64,000 nt of DNA from Apus apus (Eukaryota; Chordata; Aves; Apodiformes; Apodidae), in NCBI RefSeq assembly GCF_020740795.1, contig NC_067282.1, forward strand, positions 164,912,274 to 164,976,273, in the 5' to 3' direction. Below the pieces are notes generated by a model, which made no database searches, was not told the origin of the DNA, and saw only the letters and a list, made by a program, of their open reading frames with translations. Below, piece after piece: positions 36,372 to 47,701 of the stretch; position 1 is the first letter of the stretch, and every line of letters starts with the position of its first letter. A program made the translations under genes and the position numbers.

Positions 36372-36650
36372 GTTACTCCAGGGCATACACACCTGGTTCA
36401 CTGTACAGATCTGGCCCTAGAAAGGACCTATATGGTGCAGAACATGAGAAGCAGCCACAGACCACCTTACAGAGTGAGATTGTCAACTGTGGCAGAAAAC
36501 GTTCTCATCATGCCTTTGAAGTCCTCTGCACCCACTCCCATCCCCATGGTCAATTCTTGTCTGACAGCTACCAGGTGGAGACAGATGGAAATCTCTACAC
36601 TAATGTCTCATACTATAAGATAAAATACTTAAAAAATGAAGCAAACTTCT
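36372..36650 (+). CDS. Putative novel gene, exon 2
   Basis: 279 nt with strong sites at both ends (acceptor CTTCTCCTCAACAG; donor TCT|GTAAGT). Two bases complete the Gly from exon 1, then 92 codons are open without a stop, and one base remains. Segments include YSRAYTPGSLYRSGPRKDLY, KRSHHAFEVLCTHSHPHGQF and LSDSYQVETDGNLYTNVSYY. The composition is that of a soluble protein rich in Tyr, Ser, His and Lys, with no membrane segment and no domain I recognise. A second frame is also open for about 90 codons, so openness alone is not decisive. The matching phases on both sides are the stronger evidence. Confidence 0.5.
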
Positions 36651-38686
36651 GTAAGTTTGTTTTTTTCCTTTTCACACTGCACTCCATCAGCTTGATAAAG
36701 GAACTTTGCTGCAAGAAACAGTATTAGTTTGTCTGTCAAACCAAACTAGTTCAAAGAAACTTCAAGTTATTTTTGGTCAAATGATAGCAGAGTTCAAGAA
36801 TGGTAAAACACATACAGAAAGCAGACTAGAAGACAGGCTTGTGGATTGATCTTGAATGCTAATACCTCCTGTAGATCCAGCTATCTCACAAAGCTCTGTT
36901 GTATTTACATGCAAGATTTCAAATCAGGCCCTAGCACTTGAAAAAAAAAAATGTTTTAAGCATCCAATTCAGTAGCACAGCAAATAGGATAAAATTGATA
37001 TTTCAGTAAAAATGGGACTGTCAGATTTGTAAGAGTTTCCAGGCAGAAGTCATAACAAAGTAATCTAATTAAACCACTGACTACAATGACTACAACATAA
37101 TTAATTGTTAGAACCTTACAGAGGAAAACCTTGCCAGAAGGTCAGCACTGTGACTCTAGGTTCCAGTCAGGGGAAAAGAAGAATAAATGTAATTAATTCC
37201 TGGAAGAAAAAGAAATAAAAATCCATTACAATAGGCTAAGCCTCTCAGATTTAGATGGCGTCCATAGCTCAGAAGTAGAAGAAAGTGGTATTAAATTGCA
37301 AGGGATAGCAGTGAGTCTGCATTTAGACAAAAACACAAAACCAACCAAGACCGAGTGATAACAGAATTTGGTAGGTAAGAACAGAGAAACTAAAGATCAA
37401 GAGAAAATTTGAAAAGCAAACAGCACAGATGTAAACAGAAATAAAAACTCCCTCTACATACTTAAAAAAGGAAGTTAGTTAAAGACAAAATATGCAATCG
37501 CTTCATCCAGAAATGAGACTACCCCCAGCTCTATGTAGTTTTTCACAGTTTCACACCTTCACTGGGATTCACCAGAATTTACCATTCAGAAGTCATGGAA
37601 AAGAGCCCAATGGTCAAGACTAAGGAGCACAACCTCAGTTTTAAAATTATTTTGATTATTAAATCTTCTGTTAAAGATATCAGTGGGAATAACAAAACAG
37701 TGCACGGAGGAAGACACCAGCAAAGTGTGTTTCTCTAGGTTTTGTTTCATCCTAGGCATGTGGTCTAAGGCAGCATGAGTGGCCAGAGAGAGAAGAGCAA
37801 GTATTGCTGTAGGACAGCAGAGCATTGGCTTGGAAAGCATTAATAAGGAAAGGTTAAAAGGAAGACTGAAGAGGGATAGTAATACTATGTTTGGGGATTA
37901 TTTTACTTTTAGGGGGAGATTTGACATTAGAAATGTCATAGAGCATAGGTCAGAATTTTACAGGAAGGTTAGAGGGAAGTTATGGTAAGAGATTCAATGG
38001 GAAAGGTTTAAAGAGAGGGTTTGAAACCTTATGGATAAAAAGAGGAACAGATAATTCTATGTGAAGCTGGCAATAAGATTTCACTGAGTCATAGCAATTT
38101 AAAGCAACAGCATTTATGGAAAGATAGTGCAGAAATAACTAGGCAGATAGGTTAGTTGAGGTACAGCAATGGGTGTGAAATTTATCCAGCAGGTGAAATT
38201 TAAGCAGCAGAGAGGGAAGATTTAATGGGACAACAGCAGAGCAAGCTGAATAAACGTAATTAAAGCAAGAGTAATAAAATAAGTAGAACAAGTATGTGAC
38301 TGGAAAAGTTTGTACTGGAAGAAGAAACATGAAGAATGCTGACTGAACGGACTTCAAAAAGAATCAGATATGGGAAGCAGTAGATAGGTGCACTAATTGA
38401 AAGAGCTTTATCAAGATGCAAGTAAGGCAGGCAGAGGAAAGGTAAAGTGTGGAGCAGAAGGAATAGTCTGCAGGTTTGAGAGACAGGCAAATATAGTAAT
38501 CTCTACAGAGGCTTTGGGGAGAGCTTCCAGAGATGCTGAAGAGTGTGAGAGGGAGGGAATGTTTCTAGTGGAGAAGACACCAGCACCAGTGGGAGTAACA
38601 AGCAAACAGACATTAGGCAGGAATTTGGATGTTGTCCTTAATTTCCCCAGCCAATATATTATTATGTTCACTATTTTATTTTCCAG
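36651..38686 (+). other. Intron of the putative novel gene
   Basis: 2.04 kb, from GTAAGT to TTCACTATTTTATTTTCCAG. The 37.7-38.6 kb part is purine-rich on the + strand, with many AGGAAG-like words. No recognised repeat. Confidence 0.45.
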
Positions 38687-38835
38687 CCCTTGAAAACTCC
38701 CATTTCAGAGAAGATTATGGCCCAGATAAACTTGTACATGGGACCTTAATAAAGTTGGATAGTTTTGTTGAATCTCTAGAAGAAATTACAAAAATCTTAA
38801 AGAGCTTGAAACCCTTTACAAAGAAACCAGATTAA
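38687..38835 (+). CDS. Putative novel gene, terminal coding exon
   Basis: After a textbook acceptor (ACTATTTTATTTTCCAG) two bases complete a Ser codon with the last base of exon 2, then 48 codons run to the TAA at 38833-38835. The peptide reads LENSHFREDYGPDKLVHGTL, then IKLDSFVESLEEITKILKSL and KPFTKKPD. The middle part looks like an amphipathic helix with a basic C-terminus. An AATAAA follows 44 bases after the stop. Together the three exons give a protein of about 168 residues. I do not recognise a family. Confidence 0.55.
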
Positions 38836-38878
38836 GTGCCTAGCCCCAAAACGCACTTCATTTTCTCAAGATTTGAAG

Positions 38879-38884
38879 AATAAA
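38879..38884 (+). terminator. Polyadenylation signal of the putative novel gene
   Basis: AATAAA 44 bases after the stop codon, followed by GTTTTATTC and a GTGTTTGTTTTTTG stretch, a typical GT/T-rich downstream element. It supports a short 3'UTR. Confidence 0.55.
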
Positions 38885-41099
38885 TGTTAAGTTTTATTCT
38901 AAATTGAAAAATGAAGTGTTTGTTTTTTGCCTGGCAAGGGAGATCTAGATCATCCTACTCAATCCTGGTGGTAATTTTATTTCTAGGAGAGAGTCTCATT
39001 CCATAATAATGAATATATAAAAAGCAATATCTTAAGTCTTAGGGGCCCTTGTCATTATGCCAGCTTAAAACATAGCTAATAAAATGAATTGTATTTTTAG
39101 GCCTTAAGAATATCCTGGAGATTTTTTTTTTTTGTAAGAAAAGTGAAAAGTGCTGCTCTAAAAACGTTTGCAAACTATTAAGCTGTACTCCATTGTGGCA
39201 GAGGAAAACATGCAGCATGATACTTAAGCTATTTGGGACTTTATCCCTGAAAGCTCTCCAGCACAGACAACCTTATTGAGATGCAAACATCTGACAGTCA
39301 GCATTTTTGTATTGGGCACTTAAGCCCAACTTCACTCACCACAACGTAACTTCTGTTAATATATAACAGACTGTAAGGGACACAAAGCCTTTTTGGCACA
39401 AATAAAAACCCACAATGTTTTTTATAGAAGATCAGAGGGGAGAAAAATCCAGCAGCATTGGTAGATGCAGCTGAAGCCTGGCAACGGCACCTCCTACACA
39501 TAAGGAAGGTGGGCAGATAAGATACGCCTGGGGTGAGCATGTCTAAGCCTTGCTAGCTGCTCAGGACTGCCACTGAGAGAGGGGCCCAGGCAGCAGCTGG
39601 GGAGACCTGGGCTAGCAGGGAACTGAGGGTATCCTAAGCACTAAAATACACAGCTATATTTCTCCATATACACAATATACTATAAGTAACGACTTTGTAG
39701 CCTGACTCTTTACTCATTTTTGGCCAGTTGTGCTGCTCATGGGGCGTAATAGTGAGGGGAGAAATACTGGTATTGTCACAGCTACGCGTTTCTCTCAAGA
39801 AAAGCTCTTCCTCATATAAAAGGAAAAAAATGACAGAATGAGAAAAACTCACACAAACAATCCTTCTACTAAATTATATTTTCTAAAAATACAACTGAGT
39901 AGTTTTCTAACTTAAAAACTCCATGGTTAGGAGGGCAGGTAAGAATGTGTTTTTTTCAGGAGAGTGCTTCGTAAAAACTTTCATTAAGTCAGCTTGTTTT
40001 AAAGCGCTTGATCTGCAAACAGAAATATGACCACTTTTACTACTTTTGTATTGGTGAGTATATTAAAGCGTACAGCTAGTACAGAACTACGTTTTCACCA
40101 TCTACTTCTCTATGTACAGCTTTCCAGCACAACTCAGAACAACTAGCTTGTTCTGGGATTTTCCCTTGGCCTGAAGGTTCAGCTGCACTAAGGATCCTGA
40201 CACTTTCACTTCCATCTATGCAAACATTTAAACACCCCTTCCAAACCAACTGCTGCACCAAAAAAAGCCCTAAACCCAAACCAGAGCAGCAAAGTGAAAA
40301 GTCCAAGTAAATGAATGATCATCAGAAGGGCAGAGAAGGTGGGTAGGGTGACACAGTACCCACTGCTGTGGAAGAGAAACCTACCTAAAGTGCAAGTGGT
40401 TGCATGGACTAAGCATGTTACTTATATTGCAGGGTGCCAGATATTTGGGGCCCCATTTTGCTAGATACTTCTTATTTATATCTGTAGCATTTTTTGTTTG
40501 TTTGTCTTTTTTTGTAAAATTAAACAAAAAACTTTTGCAAAGTTTTTACTCTGAGCTCCTAATGAATTTTATTAACCAGGTGGACAAATTCAGGGCTGAA
40601 TCTGAAAGAAAGATGATGAAAAGCTGAGAATGCTCCCAAAAAAATATAAGCCCAGGCTAGATGGATTTCCTCTGCCTCTGATGTAAGCTCGCATCTTGTC
40701 CTGAGCCTGCTGGAAAGGTAGCACCAACACACTCCTTCGTTTCCTTTGGCATATCCTGTACAAAGCAGGATTAAGCAAGCCATGAATCTATGAAAAGCAG
40801 CGATTTCCACCATCAATTTTCAGGGTGCTGTTAAGACACGGTAAATTCAGCAAAACAAAAAAAGCCGAGTTTTCCGTGCAGGTTCATCCATTTGATTGCC
40901 TACACAAACCGCTGAAAGGGCACTGCAGGCTTCCATCCATCACCTTCCCCGCACATGCCTCCTCTCCCTACCATTCAGCCCAGCCGGGTTTCCCTGCTGA
41001 AGGCTGTTATTATTTATGAACAAGGCATCTTAGGAGCCTTTTGCAGCGTGACTGGCCGCAACCTCGTGAATCGTTGTTTCCTGTAACATCACGACAGCA
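38885..41099. other. Intergenic, no gene recognised
   Basis: 2.2 kb of AT-rich sequence becoming GC-richer toward the PAWR island. No repeat or exon supported. Confidence 0.6.
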
Positions 41100-41849
41100 C
41101 AGGCTCTTACCCAACCTCCCGCCTGCGAGAATTAACTCCGCTGAACAACTCTCTGCCCACCGGAGCCGCGGACGGGAGGAGGATACTGCGCTGCGGGAGC
41201 ACTTCACTTCGGGCTGTTCCCACCGTGCATCGACCCCCACCCAAAGGCAGAGAGCAGCGGCAGCGACCTGCTAGGCCGAGCCGGACGCTTCCCTGACCGC
41301 AGCCGAAAGCCCAGCGGTGACCAAGCCGGGCTCCACACGCAGCCTCCCGCCTGGCCGCCCGTGACAGGTGCCGGGGAGCCGCTCCGCCCCAGGGCCGCCC
41401 CCCCGGCACCTGCCCGCGGTTAAGCGGCCCCAGGCTGGGGGCTCCGTGCGTGCCGCTCAGCCCCCCTCACCGGAGGCTTTCTGGCAGGTGCGGGGCGCGG
41501 CGGGGCGGGGGTCACACCAGACCGCCTCCTCCGGCCCCTCGCGGCCGGGCTCTGGCAGCCCCCGCCCGACGCCCCTTAAAACTGCCGGGGAAGGGGCAGC
41601 GCGGCCTGAGGCGGGCGGGCGGCGACCGGCTCTGCCCCTCCCGCGGCTCATCGCGCCCTCCCGCTCGTCGAGGGCACCGGGGTCGGCGTCCCCTCTCTCG
41701 GCGGCGCCGCCCGGGGCAGGTGGCGGGGCGGCGGCGGGACCCCGCGGCGGGCCGGCACCCGGTGCGGTCAGGTCGCGACGCGCAGCGCACCGGGCCGGGC
41801 GGGGCCTCCCCGCCCTCACCCTATTGTTGAGGCCATCTCGGCAGTTTCC

Positions 41850-42020
41850 GCCCTGGCTTCGGCTCTGTCCGCGCCGCGATGGGGAAAGGGGAGGGAGGGC
41901 GGGGGAGCTCGGGCAGCCTCGGGGCCGCGCCGCTCCTTCCGGGACGGCGGGAGGCGGTGCTGCTCACCTGGTGCCGCCGGCGCCGGGGAGCGCCCGAGCC
42001 GCGGCCCCGCCAGGCGGGAG
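41850..42020 (+). other. PAWR: PAWR exon 1 (non-coding, start approximate)
   Basis: The donor is a perfect match, GGGAG|GTGAGC at 42021. The downstream acceptor at 42425 follows CTCCTTTTGTTTCTCTCCAG, implying a 405-bp first intron upstream of the start codon, as in mammalian PAWR. The 5' end cannot be placed from sequence. An ATG in strong context at 41879 would open an overlapping upstream frame if transcription starts before it. Confidence 0.7.
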
Positions 42021-42425
42021 GTGAGCGCCGGCCGCCTCCGCCCCTCCCTGCGCGGGAACACGGTCCTCTGGCAGGCAAGCCGGCGTCGGGGGGATGGCTC
42101 ACGCTCCGGCCCCGGGGGCGAGGGACGGCGCTTCGCGGTTGTCGTGGCCGCGGCGGGCGGGCGAGTGTCGGGGCGGTGGCGAGCAGGGGAGGCGGGCACC
42201 GCGGGGCTCTTTGCTGAGGGGTGAGGGGAACCACGGCGGGAACGGGGTGTTGCGCCGAGGCTGGGCTGCGCGGTCCGAGCCGCGGGAGCCTGGCGCGCAA
42301 GGACGGGCTGTGATGGAGACCCGTCCCCGGCGGCCGGGGGGCTTCCTGGGGAGCTGGAAGGTCGGCGGGACGAGGACGGGCAGCGCTGCGGGACGGTTCA
42401 TATCTCTCCTTTTGTTTCTCTCCAG

Positions 42426-42579
42426 GGTGTTTGTGCTTCTCCGAGTCTGTCTCCCCGCCCCCGTCTCTCCCGCCCGCCCCGCCGGGACCTCTCCTCTGCG
42501 GGCGGCAGCAGAGTCGCCTCAGGGCGGGCGGCAGCAGCGGTGCTGGTGGGGCGCTCGCGCCGTCCAGCCCGCTGGGAAC
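42426..42579 (+). other. PAWR: PAWR 5'UTR part of exon 2
   Basis: Begins after the acceptor at 42425 and runs to the ATG at 42580. It is CpG- and proline-codon-rich. It would be read as part of the overlapping upstream frame starting at 41879. Confidence 0.7.
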
Positions 42580-43083
42580 ATGGCGACCGGCGGCTACCGC
42601 AGCGCCGGGGGCAGCACCACGGACTTTCTGGAGGAGTGGAAAGCCAAGCGGGAGAAGATGCGGGCTAAGCAGGCGCCGCCGGTCCCGGTCCCGGCGGCGG
42701 CCGCCGGGGGGGAGGCCAGACCGGCGGGGGGCGCCTCGTCCGCCGAGCTGAACAACAACCTGCCCCCCGGGGGCCCGGCCGCCCCCTCCGACCGCGCGGC
42801 GCCCCCCGCCGGCGGGGCTGTCAACTGCGTCAGCCTCCCCAGCGCCGCCGTGGGCCGGGCCGCCCCCGCCAAGGAACCGCCGCCCCCGCCGGCCCTCGCC
42901 GGGGGTCGGGGGGCAGAGCTGGCCGCCAAGCCCCCTCCGGGCTCCCCCGAGGGAGAGGAGAAACTGGCCGCCAAGGTGAAGAGCTCGGGCCCCAGCGCCA
43001 GGAAGGGGAAGGGGCAGATCGAGAAGAGGAAGCTGAGGGAGAAGAGGAGGTCGACAGGTGTGGTGAACATCCCGGCCGCCGAG
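42580..43083 (+). CDS. PAWR: PAWR (PAR-4), first coding exon
   Basis: Prostate apoptosis response 4, a pro-apoptotic zipper protein acting in nucleus, cytoplasm and cytoskeleton. ATG at 42580 begins MATGGYRSAGGSTTDFLEEW; 168 codons run to donor GAG|GTGAGC. Visible features: basic NLS1 KAKREKMRAK (about residues 21-30); ELNNN at 56-60, the motif bound by SPRY/SOCS-box proteins SPSB1, 2 and 4; a Pro/Ala/Gly-rich spacer; then the start of the SAC core with SSGPSARKGKGQIEKRK and NLS2. Thr159 (codon 43054-43056) in REKRRSTGVVNIP is the PKA site reported in rat as Thr155. The exon starts at 42426 with 154 bases of 5'UTR. The rest of the SAC domain and the C-terminal zipper are beyond the window. 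The spacer differs from mammals in length and composition. Confidence 0.97.
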
Positions 43084-43530
43084 GTGAGCCCGCGGGGCGG
43101 GGGGAGCGGCAGCCGCCGCACCTGAGCCGCCGGTGGGGGGCAGCGCCCGGTGCTGCTGGGGGCTCAGCCCGCGGGGGGGGCGGCCCCGGTGCTGCCCTGC
43201 TGAGCCCGCCTGGCCCCGGCCCGGCCGGGCTTCTCGCCTCCGCTGGCCGCAGCGGGGAAGCTTGATCCCTACCCCGCGTGGAAAAGCGTGAGGGCCTGCC
43301 CGCGGTCTGGGGGGTGTGCTGCGGGCCTTGCGGTGCTGCATCCGAACAGGCGAGGTGCCGCTTACTGTAAATAAATTAGACCTGTCACGACCTGTGGCTG
43401 TTTTTTCTGTCTTCCTCTCGGTGGAGGGTAGGTTCTTGGGCTTCCGGAAGATCGCACCGAGGCACGTGCCTGTTATAAAAGTGTGGTCAAGACAATAGTA
43501 ATGAAAGAAAACTGATTTATCAGCTCTGCA

Positions 43531-43554
43531 TAGATAGATAGATAGATAGATAGA
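43531..43554. repeat. (TAGA)6 microsatellite
   Basis: Six uninterrupted TAGA units, likely length-polymorphic. Confidence 0.95.
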
Positions 43555-43996
43555 TGTTCAGGTGTAAATATTACTCAGTTTGGAACCCCAAAGAATTTCC
43601 TGTACTGGAAAAAATGCAGTGGTTTAAAGCGCATTTTTTTGAAGGCAGAGGAAGATATTTTTATCAGCCAACACCACTGTCCTTTGTGGTTTGCTACTAG
43701 TATAAAAATCTGGCATTGATTTATAATACTCCTTGAGGAATTCTGAAGAATGATAACTAAGTTTTTGGCTTTTTTTGCAGTTAATAAGGGAAGGCCACAG
43801 GAAACTTTGAACAAAGCTGGATTTTAGTCTACAATTTTGTAATAATAATGATGACCACCATCCCTATAGAAAAAAACGTGTAGTTCCTCTTTTGATTAAC
43901 ATCATAGGTTATTAAAAGAACACGAGTGTGGGATCTTTGTTTCTAAAGAAACAGGAGAAGATGAAATAATGCTCTCCTTACCTGAAGTCACTAATC

Positions 43997-44017
43997 TGTT
44001 TGTTTGTTTGTTTGTTT
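43997..44017. repeat. (TTTG)5 simple repeat
   Basis: Five TTTG units followed by CC and a run of eight T. Confidence 0.9.
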
Positions 44018-46839
44018 CCTTTTTTTTCTGATATGCTGGGCATTTTCAAAGCAGACATTTTCATCCAAGAAAGTATCAGAAGGTGAGGGATGAGTTCTAG
44101 GAGTGGTAGAAATCTTTACAGTTGTGCTTTTTGAGAAAATTTGTTTGCAAAGTCCTTAGTTTGAGGTGAAGTGTTTTGGTATAGGTATATATTCCTGCTT
44201 CAGAAAGTGAGAAGTAAGAAATACAAGGGAGTTCTTCAGAGACTGCAAGCTTCCTAGACTGGTTTGTTGGCTTTATACAAAGCCCCCTAAATACCTGCTC
44301 CCTATGCTTCTATAGGAACACTTAACATGCTGTATCTTTATTTTCCTAAGTAAACTAGTCCTAGGCCAGTTAATAATGATTTTGCACGTTGCAGCAAGCA
44401 TTGTGTAACCAAATATTTTAGGGGCTTTTTCTGTGTACCCCATCCCTAGTCATTGTCTTTTTTGGTTGGTTTTGGTTGCTCTTTGAGACTAGTTCTTTGA
44501 ACTGGTTTTCTGAACTAGTGTTCCTTTGGTGGTTTTTGGGTGGTGTGGTTTGGGGTTTGGTGGTGGTTGGGGTTTTTGTTTGTTTTGCTGAAGTATTGCT
44601 CCAAATACCCTTTGCTTTCCAGGAAAACACATTCCTTGCTCAGCAGCCATTAGAATCGTGTGTGTGTGAATTTACTGCTATAGTTTCTGCTGCATTGTTA
44701 AGGGTGATTTTTTAGTGAAGTTTAACATACTTGGGCATTGAGCAGCAAGTTCAGCAATACCGCTGTGGTATTTCCGAGAGCCTGATAACTTTGCTGCCTG
44801 TCACTGTGTTGGCACTTCTTGGAAACTTCTTGTATCTTTATCTTAATTCTATAACTAGAGATTAAGCATTCCATCATATTTTTGGGGTCAAATTTTAATA
44901 TATTTAGATACCTGTTGTCGAAGGTATTATTGAGGAAACTTGATAGTAGTAAGTGTTGCATTTTTGGCTGGTATATACTTAGGTAAAGCTATATCTTTTC
45001 AATATTTCATGTTTCCTAAATGTTTTTAGTCTTTACCACATGCATTCCTAAGAATTATTTAACTAGGGAACACTAGATAATTTTTGATGGTGGACAGCTT
45101 AAAAAACTGCCCAGTGTCAAATGTAAGTAGCTACTTACCAGTGAATGTTTTGGAGAGTTTTTACTTGCACTGTCTTTCATATATCTGATTATTCATGGGA
45201 AAATGTTTTAAAGCACTGATTGAACTTCTGTTGAAGTTGAACTTCTAAGACAAGAGAAGGCTGTGATGTAGTTGATGACTTGTTGGAGTAACCAAGTTCA
45301 AAATTTACAGCATGACAGTTTATTGCTGTCTTTCTCATTAGAGGCTAGGTGTAGCTTTACCATGCTATACATAGTGGCTTGGGAGTGGTACACACTGAAT
45401 TTAACTACTTAGCACTTCTACCTCTGTGTGGTGTATGTTTTGAAATTATTTTTCAGAACATGTTCTTTTAGAGCTTTACTAGGTGTTTTATTGTCTTATT
45501 TTTCAAGAAAATAGTCTTTCTCTAGAACAGAGTAGTTATGTCAGCATGCCAGTATGGTAGAGAATGATGATAAGAGGATATTCTAATACTCTGAAATTAA
45601 AATTGGTAACTGTTGACAAAATGCACTCACAGAGGTTGCATAGTGCCTGGAAGCTTCTATGCCCACAATGGAACACAAAAACAATTTTTACCCCAAAGAA
45701 GTAGGATTTAATTTCAGTTGAGTGCAGCTGGAGAATTTAATTATATGAAAGGTGGTAGAATAAGGAAAGTAAAAGTTTGTGTTGTCTCAGTTATCTTGAA
45801 ATAGGCATGAAAAATGTTAGTGGATCGTTTTTCATTAATGATTAATTTCTCTTTGTTCAATAGGAAGGCAATAGAGCTAGGTCTTAAACAGTTGTGTGTC
45901 TTACATGTATTTTGTATTGAAGACAGTGGAGTACAGAAACCATAGGGGAAGTTGTGAAAACAGATGGTGACAGATTGGGAGTAGTGGTGACAATTTGTAT
46001 TTAGGGGCTTTTGCGATAGAAGCAAAGGCAATTTTTTATTTTCTCAGCCCTAGTCCATATCTAAGTAATAGTGCCTTTTGAAAATGGCTTCTGAACTACT
46101 TGCAGCTTTTTTCCTTTTCAGTGGTTGTAAAGTGGTTTCTTCATAGCTTGTTGAATCTTGAAAGTTGATTTCAGTCTAAAGATTCAGTGCTGTGGGATTT
46201 GGATTTTGTTGCCTCCTAACAGTTCTTCAGGTTGTGAAAGGTAGCCAAATTCTATGCAATTATCATTATTATGTAAGTTTTCTTTTTATATATCAATATA
46301 TTTTATATTTATATTATTTATATTAAGCTTTATAACCATTTCTAGTCAGTGTTTTTCAGTTTGTAGGTATTCACTTGATGCAGGTGTTTTCTTGTACTTT
46401 TCTTCTTGTGTACAGATATTCTATGACGTATTCAAGAAACACAGAGTTCCCATTATGCCACACTGATAGTGCTTTGTGAGGACCTAGACATAGGATGAGA
46501 ATTATGTTTTGCATTGTTACTGCAATTCTTCTGTCCTTCAAGGAAAACAAGCTACACTGGTGCAGCCTTACTTTTATAACTGTATATACACTGAAGGGTT
46601 CTGCTGTGATAGCTGTGTGGGTAGGTTTGTTCTTTTTCTCAACCCCAACCAGGAGAATAACAACTATTTTTGTAGTTACCTTTTTAAAAGAGCTGTATAT
46701 ATAATAAAAATCTTCCTCGATTGAGAAGGGCCAGTTAAATAGCTGGGATTTATTTAATGTGCTTATAGACAAAGTTTACATTTTCACCTAACCAGATGGA
46801 AGTAATCTAAATTCAGAAGTGTCCTTCTGTTAATAACAG

Positions 46840-46957
46840 GATGATGAATGATTTAAAAAGGTGTGAAGAACTCGGATCTGTGTATTTTGCACATGAAGCT
46901 GCCAAATTCAAGACACAACAGTCTCCTGACCCATTTGTGGAAAATACAGAGCAAAAG
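46840..46957 (+). other. Exon-like open segment inside PAWR intron 2
   Basis: 118 bases between acceptor TTCTGTTAATAACAG and donor AAAAG|GTAGAA, open in one frame from two tandem ATGs: MMNDLKRCEELGSVYFAHEA then AKFKTQQSPDPFVENTEQK. The residues look protein-like, but no partner exon was found and no family is recognised. It may be an unannotated cassette exon, a fossil exon or chance. Confidence 0.2.
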
Positions 46958-47520
46958 GTAGAAGTGATTCAAATGTGTAATCTGCATGGGAAGTTCATCC
47001 GTCTTGTGTTCATCAGGATATGACTTCTTGAAACCACACTATTGGCTTGCTGCCAGGAGTCTGCCTGCCGTTTCATACATGGCAGCGCTGTAAGTAAGCA
47101 GACAGCAGTGGCTCTTTCTGTGGGGAAAGAGAGTTCCTGCTACTGGAGCAGTCCAGTGTGATGAGTTGTGCAGACTGAGAGAGAGTTGCTGTGTTCCAGT
47201 TGGAAAATCTTAAGGAATTATTTAAATGCCAAATGTGTCAAGCCATAGCAATTACTGGGTGTGTTTGTAAAGGAACTGAAATCCTCTGAATGGCTGGAAA
47301 CTAGAGAGAGGTGTGGAATCCTGTGCTAGTGGATCCGCATCTTTTGAGTGGGTGTTTGCCTTCAGCAGTGTATTTCTTAGCGATTCTCTACCTAAGGATT
47401 AAGTGAAATGAAAGAGCTGTTCTAGCCATCTCTTTGTATTAATGAGGTAGCATCTTAGTGTTGTCTAACATCTCTGCACTTTCTTGTAAAACAACTTGCT
47501 TCTTTTTGCATCTGTTGGTG

Positions 47521-47535
47521 AAAAAAAAAAAAAAA
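47521..47535. repeat. A15 homopolymer
   Basis: Fifteen consecutive A. Confidence 0.9.
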
Positions 47536-47701
47536 GTCACAATAAGTGTTTGTTCAAAAGTACTGGAAAAAACCCTATTTGTGACCACTGACACCCTGAC
47601 CATCCATGCAGAGGTGTTAGTTATGATGGAAGTCTGAAATATGTTTTGTTGAGCTGAATGATGTTTCATGATATGTTAGACCATTGTCCTGCTTGCCTTG
47701 T

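Larger units (their letters stand above)
41100..43330 (+). promoter_or_regulatory. PAWR: CpG island and promoter of PAWR
   Basis: A long GC- and CpG-rich block covering the upstream region, non-coding exon 1, intron 1 and the first coding exon. No TATA box was seen. GC boxes occur at 41502-41510 (GGGGCGGGG) and 41797-41806 (GGGCGGGGCC), and a YY1-like GCCATCTCGG lies at about 41832, close to the expected start. This is a typical housekeeping-type, dispersed-start promoter. The island edges are estimated by eye. Confidence 0.85.

Noticed and set aside
41821..43341. 506-codon open frame on the - strand across the PAWR CpG island
   Set aside because: It is antisense to PAWR exons, has Pro/Arg/Gly-rich composition and arises from GC-rich sequence with few stop codons. 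No family resemblance.
46371..46772. 133-codon open frame on the - strand in PAWR intron 2
   Set aside because: No splice, family or repeat support. The opposite strand is also open, pointing to local stop-poor sequence.
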